From contig CAJUOD010000098.1 in the NCBI GenBank assembly GCA_910587875.1, forward strand, positions 1 through 10,482: a stretch of DNA of 10,482 nucleotides. The letters are read 5' to 3'. The DNA comes from an uncultured Oscillibacter sp. (GTDB lineage Bacteria; Bacillota; Clostridia; Oscillospirales; Oscillospiraceae). The translations under genes and the position numbers were made by a program. Numbering within the stretch: the stretch's first letter is position 1; the number at the start of each line of letters is the position of its first letter. This document shows, in pieces, positions 6,355 to 10,482 of this stretch. The notes beneath the pieces were generated by a model, which was not told the DNA's origin, did not search any database, and saw only the letters and a program-made list of their open reading frames with translations.

Positions 6355-7128
6355 TTATCGGATATCAATCCGCTCCACGGCGGTGCATAGCCCCGTGGCG
6401 CCGTCCAGGGTAAAAACGGCCCCCTCCAGCTTGCAGGGCCCCTCCGGGTGCTTGTACCGCCCCGGCAGGCCGCCCAGGAAGCCCTCCACCGACTGCCGGG
6501 GCTCAATGCCCAGGACGGACTCGATGGGCCCCGTCATCCCCAGGTCCGTGATATAGCCGGTGCCCTTGGGATAGACCCGCTCGTCGGCGGTGGGCACGTG
6601 GGTGTGGGTGCCCCAGAGGGCGGAGGCCCGCCCGTCCAGATAGTAGCCCAGGGCCAGCTTCTCGCTGGTGGCCTCGGCGTGGAAGTCCACCAGGGTGAAA
6701 TCCGCCTCCCCCCGCTCCAGCAGCTTGTCCGCCAGGGTGAAGGGGTTGTCCGCCCCCCAGGCCAGGCCGCAGCGGCCGATGAGGTTCACCACCCGGATGC
6801 GCACCGCCCCCAGGTCGAAGATCTCGCAGCCGTGGCCCGGGGCCCGGCCGGAGTAGTTGGCGGGGCGGAGGAGCCAGGGCGCGCCGTCCAGCAGGTCCCC
6901 AATCTGGGCCTTGCCGAAGGCGTGGTTGCCCAGGGTCACCGCGTCGGCCCCGGCGGCCCGGATGCGCTCCGCCTGGTCCCGGGTCAGCCCCACGCCGGAG
7001 GCGTTCTCCCCGTTCACCACGGTGAAGGCGATATCCTTTAATTTCTGCACGGGCCGCAGAACCTTTTCCAGGTGGCGGAGACCCGGCTCCCCCACCACGT
7101 CGCCCACGGCGAGAATGTGATACAGCAT
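6355..7128 (-). CDS. ymdB: YmdB-type metallophosphoesterase (TIGR00282 family)
   Basis: A 258-aa protein of the TIGR00282/Bacillus YmdB family, a cyclic-nucleotide phosphodiesterase that in B. subtilis affects biofilm and motility decisions. The metal-site motifs are all visible: Asp10 (GDVVGEPG), Glu41 (NGENASG), Asn68-His69 (LGNHAFGK), His150 (VDFHAEATSEK) and His175-x-His177 (GTHTHVPTAD), with DLGMTGP at 195-201. Length fits the family. The ATG at 7128 is preceded by GGAGGG; the upstream in-frame ATG has no ribosome-binding site and lies within the promoter. It is first in an operon with the YbaK-family and YhaO-family genes. The E. coli gene also called ymdB is unrelated. Confidence 0.93.
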   Translation of the reverse strand: MLYHILAVGDVVGEPGLRHLEKVLRPVQKLKDIAFTVVNGENASGVGLTRDQAERIRAAGADAVTLGNHAFGKAQIGDLLDGAPWLLRPANYSGRAPGHGCEIFDLGAVRIRVVNLIGRCGLAWGADNPFTLADKLLERGEADFTLVDFHAEATSEKLALGYYLDGRASALWGTHTHVPTADERVYPKGTGYITDLGMTGPIESVLGIEPRQSVEGFLGGLPGRYKHPEGPCKLEGAVFTLDGATGLCTAVERIDIR

Positions 7129-7152
7129 AAACGCCCTCCAATCTAAGCACAT

Positions 7153-7180
7153 AGTATAGCAAAGATTCCGGGCTTTGCAA
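7153..7180 (-). promoter_or_regulatory. Promoter of the ymdB operon
   Basis: On the - strand TTGCAA (7180-7175) and TATACT (7158-7153) are 16 bp apart, a good housekeeping-type promoter. The -10 is 24 bp before the ymdB start and the whole lies downstream of the nrdR terminator. Confidence 0.72.
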
Positions 7181-7192
7181 AGGGGAAAACGA

Positions 7193-7221
7193 CGGCCCGG
7201 CGGATTTTTTCCGCCGGGCCG
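7193..7221 (-). terminator. Terminator after nrdR
   Basis: A 12-bp perfect stem, CGGCCCGGCGGA with TCCGCCGGGCCG, and a 5-nt loop lie just after the nrdR stop, followed on the - strand by TCGTTTTCCCC. It separates nrdR from the ymdB operon. Confidence 0.82.
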
Positions 7222-7229
7222 CTTTTCGC

Positions 7230-7694
7230 TTACCGCTGGTTCTGCTCCGCCAGCAGCTTCGTCAGCTCCTCCATGAAGCTGTCGATGTCCTTGAACTGCC
7301 GGTAGACGGAGGCGAAGCGGACATAGGCCACCTGATCGATGGTCCGCAGGTTCTCCCTGACTCGCTCGCCGATGACCTCCGTGCTGACCTCCCGCTCCAT
7401 GGAGCTCTGGAGCTCCTGCTCGATCTCCGCGGCCACCTTCTCCAGCCGGGCCACGGGGACGGGCCGCTTCTCACAGGCCCGGATCATACCGCCCAGGACC
7501 TTTCCCCGGTCGAAGCTCTGGCGGCTGCCGTCCTTCTTCACCACCACCACCGGGAGGCTCTCCACCGTTTCATAGGTGGTGAAGCGCCGGGCGCAGGAAA
7601 GGCACTCTCTCCGGCGCCGGATGCTGTTGTTCTCATCGGCCGGCCGGGAGTCGATGACCTTGCTCTCATTAAAGCCGCAATAGGGACATTTCAT
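7230..7694 (-). CDS. nrdR: Transcriptional repressor NrdR
   Basis: A 154-aa NrdR, the zinc-finger/ATP-cone repressor of ribonucleotide reductase genes. The N-terminal zinc ribbon has Cys3-Cys6 (CPYC) and Cys31-Cys34 (CLSC) with the DSRPADENNSIRRRR segment between them. The ATP-cone, which senses ATP/dATP, spans about residues 49-139 (VVVKKDGSRQSFDRGKV onward). Length and motif order match the family exactly. The ATG at 7694 has AGGAGG at ideal spacing (6 nt). It is a single-gene unit with its own upstream leader and downstream terminator. No ribonucleotide reductase gene lies in the window, so its targets are elsewhere. Confidence 0.98.
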   Translation of the reverse strand: MKCPYCGFNESKVIDSRPADENNSIRRRRECLSCARRFTTYETVESLPVVVVKKDGSRQSFDRGKVLGGMIRACEKRPVPVARLEKVAAEIEQELQSSMEREVSTEVIGERVRENLRTIDQVAYVRFASVYRQFKDIDSFMEELTKLLAEQNQR

Positions 7695-7811
7695 AAAGGA
7701 CCTCCTGATCCACCGCCGGCGATCCGGCGGCCCGCGTCCGCACCTACGGGTACCTTCGGTACTTCCCGGGGCGGTTTCGGAGGCTTCCCGGGAACGTTCG
7801 CCTGTATTATA
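7695..7811 (-). promoter_or_regulatory. Structured leader and -10 element of nrdR
   Basis: A consensus TATAAT (7811-7806, - strand) lies about 110 bp before the nrdR start; TTGACA further up (7846-7841) is 29 bp away, too far to be its -35. The predicted leader of about 105 nt contains a 9-bp direct repeat (CTTCCCGGG on +, at 7762-7770 and 7784-7792, 22 bp apart), a GTACC/GGTAC hairpin, and a 7-bp hairpin CCGCCGG/CCGGCGG (7713-7730) seven bases before the Shine-Dalgarno. Confidence 0.5.
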
Positions 7812-7881
7812 TCACGGGAATTTCAAAATTGATAGAATTTTGTCAAATCTTTTTGAAAAAATTTTCCCTATTTTTGGAAGC

Positions 7882-8403
7882 TCAAAAGACAGGCCGGTCC
7901 TGTCCGTCAAAGGCGAAGACCACATAGGCCGCCCCGCCGACGGTCCGGAGCCGGGCGAAGCAGAACAGGGTGGTCAGGGGGAAGGGCTTCGCCGGGTCAT
8001 AGGGCAGGGCCAGATACCGGGTCTCCCCCGCCCGGCGGAGCAGGGCCCCCTGGGCCCCCTTCAGACGCTGGCGGAGCCAGGGGGCCCGGAAGAGCCGGTC
8101 CGGGGCGGGGGCGGGCTCCCAGGCCTCGGGCTCCCGGGCCCCGGCGGGGCGGACCTCCCCCCGGAGGAGGCGGCCCAGGGGGGCGGTGAGCCGCCCGGAG
8201 AAGCGGCGGCGGATAGAGCCCTGGGTCCCCTGGGGCTCCAGCACCCCCAGGCGCAGCTCCCCCCGGTCCCCCACGGCCCAGGCGCACCAGAGGCCCCCGT
8301 CCGGCAGGGGGCAGCGGGCGGAGAACCAGGTGTAGAGCCCCTCCCGCTCCGCGGTCAGCTCCCCGGTGGGCCTGCCGTCCATCAGCAAGGGGAATTTGTC
8401 CAT
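7882..8403 (-). CDS. Uncharacterised protein, 173 aa
   Basis: I do not recognise a named domain, but the codon use and the ribosome-binding site (GGAGGGCGGAC before ATG 8403) support a real gene. The protein has two conserved-looking parts. Residues about 5-80 are rich in short strands with Gly/Trp/Tyr (EGLYTWFSARCPL, LRLGVLEPQG). Residues about 104-173 include LFRAPWLRQRL, the cluster ALPYDPAKPFPLTTLFCFA and the ending VVFAFDGQDRPVF. The Pro/Glu/Ala linker between them (about 88-103) suggests two small domains. There is no signal peptide or membrane helix, so it is probably cytoplasmic. An in-frame ATG 12 codons upstream (8439) lacks a Shine-Dalgarno. It stands alone between the hairpin stack and the nrdR promoter. 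Function unknown. Confidence 0.75.
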   Translation of the reverse strand: MDKFPLLMDGRPTGELTAEREGLYTWFSARCPLPDGGLWCAWAVGDRGELRLGVLEPQGTQGSIRRRFSGRLTAPLGRLLRGEVRPAGAREPEAWEPAPAPDRLFRAPWLRQRLKGAQGALLRRAGETRYLALPYDPAKPFPLTTLFCFARLRTVGGAAYVVFAFDGQDRPVF

Positions 8404-8519
8404 GTCCGCCCTCCTCTCTCCGTCATAAAACTTAATCAAATGCGCAAAGATATCATGGGACGGGAAGGAAGGGTGTGTGCGGGATACCCAGGAGGGGTTT
8501 CCTGCACCATTTTAATCCT
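8404..8519. other. Intergenic upstream region of the 173-aa gene
   Basis: No gene is seen in these 116 bp. A promoter for the 173-aa gene would be expected here, but no clear -35/-10 pair is visible on the - strand. TATGAC near 8424 is the nearest weak -10-like hexamer. Confidence 0.4.
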
Positions 8520-8554
8520 AAGTTTTCAAAACTTTTTCAAAGTTTTGAAAACTT
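8520..8554. repeat. Perfect 16-bp AT-rich inverted repeat (hairpin 1 of 3)
   Basis: AAGTTTTCAAAACTTT (8520-8535) pairs perfectly with AAAGTTTTGAAAACTT (8539-8554) around loop TTC. Each arm is itself close to palindromic. It lies one base from the next hairpin in a stack of three. Confidence 0.85.
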
Positions 8555-8555
8555 G

Positions 8556-8589
8556 CTCAGTCTGGCAAAATGTGTTTTGACAGACTGAG
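8556..8589. repeat. Inverted repeat (hairpin 2 of 3)
   Basis: CTCAGTCTG (8556-8564) and CAAAA (8566-8570) pair with TTTTG (8575-8579) and CAGACTGAG (8581-8589), with one G/A mismatch and loop TGTG. That makes 14 pairs. Base 8589 is shared with the next stem. Confidence 0.82.
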
Positions 8590-8622
8590 ACCCGCTTACG
8601 CAATGGTATGCGTAAGCGGGTC
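8589..8622 (-). terminator. Perfect 14-bp GC-rich hairpin (3 of 3), likely terminator of the secreted-protein gene
   Basis: GACCCGCTTACGCA (8589-8602) pairs perfectly with TGCGTAAGCGGGTC (8609-8622), loop ATGGTA. On the - strand it starts 12 bp after the stop of the secreted-protein gene, a normal place for a terminator. It lacks a clean run of U after it, so hairpins 2 and 1 may contribute. Confidence 0.6.
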
Positions 8623-8634
8623 CGGTTATGTGAT

Positions 8635-9114
8635 TCAGGAGACGGTGTAGGTCCCCCGGGCCAAGACTTTCGTGGTTCCCCCTGTGGCCCGGACGCCCCG
8701 GCCCTCGATGGTCATCATGTAGAGGTGGTTCTGGGCCAGGGAAGCGCCGTTCGCCAGAGTGGCGGCGGTGGTCTCGTCAATGAGCCCCGGGTCCGAGGGG
8801 GCCACGCAGACGGCGGAGCCCACCCGGAGCATCACCTCGCAGCCCACGCCGCCGGTGAGGGTCTGCCCGTCGTTGAGCGTGACCACTACAAAGGAGGCGG
8901 AGGACGCGCCGGGAAGGGCTTGTCCCGTCCGCTCGGCGATCCGCTGGTCCACCCGCTGCATGACGGAGTTGAAAAACGTGTCGTTCAGATAGCTCAGGGT
9001 CACCAGGGGGTCCGCGCCGGACCCGGCCTCCGCCGCGAAGGACACGCCGGTCATCAGCGCAGCGCTGAGGGCCAGCAAAACCACGGCGCGCAGCAGCCAC
9101 CTGTCTTTTTTCAT
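8635..9114 (-). CDS. Small secreted protein of unknown function
   Basis: A 159-aa protein with a clear Sec signal peptide: KKDR at the N-terminus, a hydrophobic stretch at about 8-24, and a likely signal peptidase I site near VSFA-AEA (residue 27). The mature part begins with DPLVTLSYLNDTF, a segment I associate with uncharacterised exported proteins of Clostridia. It continues into a Gly/Thr-rich, probably beta-rich region with LTGGVGCEVMLRVGSAVCV (88-106) and a conserved-looking end (NHLYMMTIEGRGV, residues 129-141). No catalytic motif is visible. The start is the ATG at 9114 with GGAGG 6 bases upstream. It follows mazF by 57 bp with a hairpin between. A UACAU pentamer lies between its Shine-Dalgarno and start codon, and another lies inside the gene. 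Function unknown. Confidence 0.82.
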   Translation of the reverse strand: MKKDRWLLRAVVLLALSAALMTGVSFAAEAGSGADPLVTLSYLNDTFFNSVMQRVDQRIAERTGQALPGASSASFVVVTLNDGQTLTGGVGCEVMLRVGSAVCVAPSDPGLIDETTAATLANGASLAQNHLYMMTIEGRGVRATGGTTKVLARGTYTVS

Positions 9115-9132
9115 ATGTACCTCCTCTGTACG

Positions 9133-9166
9133 CCCTCCCGGCGGAAGGATTCTCCCGCCGGGAGGG
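9133..9166 (-). terminator. 12-bp hairpin between mazF and the secreted-protein gene
   Basis: CCCTCCCGGCGG (9133-9144) pairs perfectly with CCGCCGGGAGGG (9155-9166) around a 10-nt loop, six bases after the mazF stop. There is no U run after it, and the Shine-Dalgarno of the next gene follows within about 10 bases. It could be a weak terminator or an RNA-stability or processing structure. Confidence 0.5.
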
Positions 9167-9171
9167 AAGCC

Positions 9172-9540
9172 TCAAACCAACTGGTCGTGGGGCAGCCCAA
9201 AGCTGACCGCGATTGCCGTGTCCACCTTATTCATCACATTTTCCTCCACGTGGCCCATGCGCTCCCGGAGCCGTTTCTTGTCCAGGGTCCGCACCTGCTC
9301 CAGCAGGACCACGGAGTCCCGGCTCAGGCCGCAGCTCTGGTCCACGGGGAGGTCGATATGTGTGGGCAGCCGGGTCTTCCCGGTCTGGGAAGTAATGGCC
9401 GCCGCAATTACGGTGGGACTGTAGCGGTTTCCGGTGTCGTTCTGGATGATCAGAACGGGCCGTACGCCGCCCTGCTCGCTGCCCACCACCGGGGAGAGAT
9501 CGGCATAGTAAATATCGCCGCGCTTGACACTCGTATCCAC
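9172..9540 (-). CDS. mazF: MazF/PemK-family endoribonuclease toxin
   Basis: A 122-aa toxin very close in sequence pattern to Bacillus MazF (NdoA), a sequence-specific mRNA endoribonuclease. The family core is complete: VKRGDIYYADLSPVVGSEQ, GGVRPVLIIQND and PTVIAAAITSQ. Numbered from GTG 9540, Arg27 and Thr50 match the catalytic Arg25/Thr48 of B. subtilis MazF. The C-terminal half (SVVLLEQVRTLDKKRL onward) is also typical. GTG 9540 is preferred because GGAG sits 10 bp upstream. GTG 9549 (three residues longer) has its Shine-Dalgarno too close, but would overlap by 4 bp the stop of a 23-codon frame. In Bacillus the neighbourhood is ydcC-alr-ndoAI-ndoA; here the lipoprotein precedes mazF directly and neither alr nor a mazE-like antitoxin is visible. 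Confidence 0.95.
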   Translation of the reverse strand: MDTSVKRGDIYYADLSPVVGSEQGGVRPVLIIQNDTGNRYSPTVIAAAITSQTGKTRLPTHIDLPVDQSCGLSRDSVVLLEQVRTLDKKRLRERMGHVEENVMNKVDTAIAVSFGLPHDQLV

Positions 9541-9545
9541 AAAGT

Positions 9546-9711
9546 TCACACTCCGCCGAAAGAAGTACCCGCCATCGAAAGGGGAAGCGCGTCCCCCTTC
9601 GGTGAGGCCACTTTCATTCTCCCACGCAGTTTCGGAATTTATACGCCCGAGGGAGACAAATCCCGGCGTCCTCGCCCCACGTCATCCTATGCGGGGGAGG
9701 GGGGCGGTGTG
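9546..9711 (-). other. mazF upstream region with two tiny coupled reading frames
   Basis: The 166 bp between the lipoprotein gene and mazF contain no recognisable antitoxin. On the - strand two 23-codon frames occur: ATG 9685 to TGA 9614, and ATG 9617 to TGA 9546. They overlap each other by 4 bp (ATGA), and the second overlaps the alternative mazF GTG 9549 by 4 bp (GTGA). Neither has a convincing Shine-Dalgarno. TTGACA occurs at 9716-9711 but no -10 at proper spacing is seen. These frames may be chance. Confidence 0.35.
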
Positions 9712-10326
9712 TCAAGCGCCATCTTCCGGCATTGTATCACAAAAAGCGAAGCTCGTAAAGTCCGCCGTCAAAATGATTTCCCCGTCCACGGCGATCTCCC
9801 CCCGGACCGGGGTCCCGTCCGCCAGCTTCAGCCAGACGGTGGAGAGGATCTTCCCGTCCTTCACCCCCGTCTGGTCCACGGTGAGGCGCAGGCAGGGCTC
9901 GCCGTTCCACGCTTCCTCGTTCTCCTCCAGCAGCCAGCCGTCCCGCAGGGCGCTCATGAGCCGGGGCAGGCAGGCGGCGGGGCTGATCTCCTCCTCGCTG
10001 AGGGTCCCGGCGTTGAGGCTGGCGTCCTGGTACTCCAGCCGCCAGTCCGTGTCATTGAGCACGGCCCGGACCCCGGCGATGGCCTCCGGGGACAGGACCT
10101 CCACCGTGCTCTCCCCGCCGGGGACGTAGTCGTAGCGGAGCTCCGCCTCCCAGGCCAGGCCCTCCTGATCGCAGGAGACGGCGGCCTCCATGGTACAGCC
10201 CGCGCAGTCGTGGTAGCGGTCCCGCAGGTCCGCCGCCTCCGTTTTGCCCTCCCCGCCGCCTCCGCCGCCGCAGGCGGCCAGCAGCAACAGCAGGGTCATC
10301 ATTGGTACGCACTTCCAAAGGCGCAC
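9712..10326 (-). CDS. Lipoprotein of the GerS/YdcC (LolA-like) type
   Basis: A 204-aa predicted lipoprotein. The N-terminus MRLWKCVPMMTLLLLLAAC has a lipobox (LAAC) with Cys19 as the lipidated residue, followed by a Gly linker. The body reads as alternating beta strands of the LolA-like fold: CTMEAAVSC, LAWEAELRYDYVPGGESTVEVLSPE, a helical stretch LPRLMSALRDGW, PCLRLTVDQ, then VWLKLADGTPVRGEIAVDG near the end. In Bacillus and Clostridioides, lipoproteins of this kind (YdcC, GerS) lie beside nnr/alr/mazF and relate to sporulation or germination. The position here, directly after nnr and before mazF, matches that neighbourhood and supports the call more than the sequence does. The start is GTG 10326 with GGAGG 7 bp upstream. 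It probably acts on the outer face of the membrane. Confidence 0.8.
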   Translation of the reverse strand: MRLWKCVPMMTLLLLLAACGGGGGGEGKTEAADLRDRYHDCAGCTMEAAVSCDQEGLAWEAELRYDYVPGGESTVEVLSPEAIAGVRAVLNDTDWRLEYQDASLNAGTLSEEEISPAACLPRLMSALRDGWLLEENEEAWNGEPCLRLTVDQTGVKDGKILSTVWLKLADGTPVRGEIAVDGEIILTADFTSFAFCDTMPEDGA

Positions 10327-10345
10327 CGGAAAACCTCCTCTATAT

Positions 10346-10482
10346 TCAAGTTCCTTGAAGCTCCAAAAACACCCTGGGGAACGCGGCGATCACGTCCTCA
10401 GGCGTGACGCAGTACGCCGTCAGCGCCTCCGCCGCCAGGTCCCCGGCCCGGCCATGGATCCACACGGCGCCCGCTGCCGCCA
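10346..10482 (-). CDS. nnrD: NAD(P)H-hydrate dehydratase, C-terminal end only
   Basis: The last 45 codons of a gene that continues beyond the right edge. The visible peptide contains GAVWIHGRAGDLAAEAL and then EDVIAAFPRVFLEL, the typical end of the ADP/ATP-dependent (S)-NAD(P)H-hydrate dehydratase domain (NnrD/CARKD family), which repairs hydrated NADH and NADPH. Whether it is fused to an epimerase domain (Nnr) cannot be seen. The lipoprotein gene starts 19 bp downstream with its own GGAGG, so the two are likely one operon. The nnr - ydcC-like - mazF order is a conserved Firmicutes arrangement. Confidence 0.82.
   Translation of the reverse strand, partial: AAAGAVWIHGRAGDLAAEALTAYCVTPEDVIAAFPRVFLELQGT

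Noticed and set aside
5273..7041. Long + strand frames opposite the YhaO, YbaK and YmdB genes (about 188, 167 and 197 codons)
   Set aside because: Each is a mirror of a gene with complete motifs on the other strand and none has a plausible start signal.
7841..7846. TTGACA upstream of nrdR as the -35 of the TATAAT at 7811-7806
   Set aside because: The 29-bp spacing is too long for one promoter, so it is not paired with that -10.
7840..8580. A 246-codon open frame on the + strand
   Set aside because: It is antisense to the 173-aa gene and contains long Gly/Pro/Glu-rich stretches caused by GC-rich codon bias; no family pattern.
8608..10407. A 599-codon open frame on the + strand
   Set aside because: It runs antisense across four well-supported - strand genes (secreted protein, mazF, lipoprotein and the end of nnr), has no ribosome-binding site, and its Gly/Pro/Arg/Gln-rich product is typical of the antisense of GC-rich coding DNA.
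1..10482. CRISPR array or defence-gene cluster
   Set aside because: No regularly spaced direct repeats of CRISPR type and no Cas, restriction or other defence gene were seen; MazF sits in its conserved chromosomal neighbourhood rather than in a defence island.

Overview
The window looks like a chromosomal segment of a high-GC member of the Clostridia, most likely family Oscillospiraceae (Flavonifractor/Lawsonibacter-like). This rests on the gene families (nrdR, a Bacillus-type ymdB, mazF next to a sporulation-type lipoprotein and nnr), strong GGAGG ribosome-binding sites and very GC-rich codon use. No species can be named from sequence alone.

Left part (1-4557): the end of an integrated mobile element, less GC-rich than the right part. 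It holds the end of a DUF6809-type gene and three full-length tyrosine integrases, all on the + strand. The DUF6809 gene, integrase 1 and integrase 2 form one tight unit: a 3-bp gap, then a 43-bp overlap, closed by a rho-independent terminator at 2851-2884. A 448-bp stretch without a convincing gene follows. Integrase 3 is a separate unit with its own leader, in which a hairpin places the Shine-Dalgarno in the loop and the start codon in the stem. Integrase 2 is unusual in carrying a second arm-type DNA-binding domain at its C-terminus.

Junction (4437-4634): integrase 3 runs toward the 3' end of a tRNA-Arg(ACG) gene on the - strand, the classic layout of an integrase next to its tRNA attachment site. 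A 17-bp perfect hairpin touches the encoded CCA end of the tRNA. The other end of the element lies left of the window.

Right part (4635-10482): host genes, all on the - strand. In transcription order: the end of nnr (NAD(P)H-hydrate dehydratase), a GerS/YdcC-like lipoprotein, mazF, a small secreted protein of unknown function, a stack of three contiguous hairpins (8520-8622), an uncharacterised 173-aa protein, nrdR with a structured leader, and a ymdB - ybaK/ebsC-family - yhaO-family operon with its own promoter. No mazE-like antitoxin is visible beside mazF.

Most worth a second look: the coupled integrase pair plus a third integrase at a tRNA site, the double-arm integrase, the integrase 3 leader hairpin, the triple hairpin stack, and the two UACAU sites found only in the gene just downstream of mazF.
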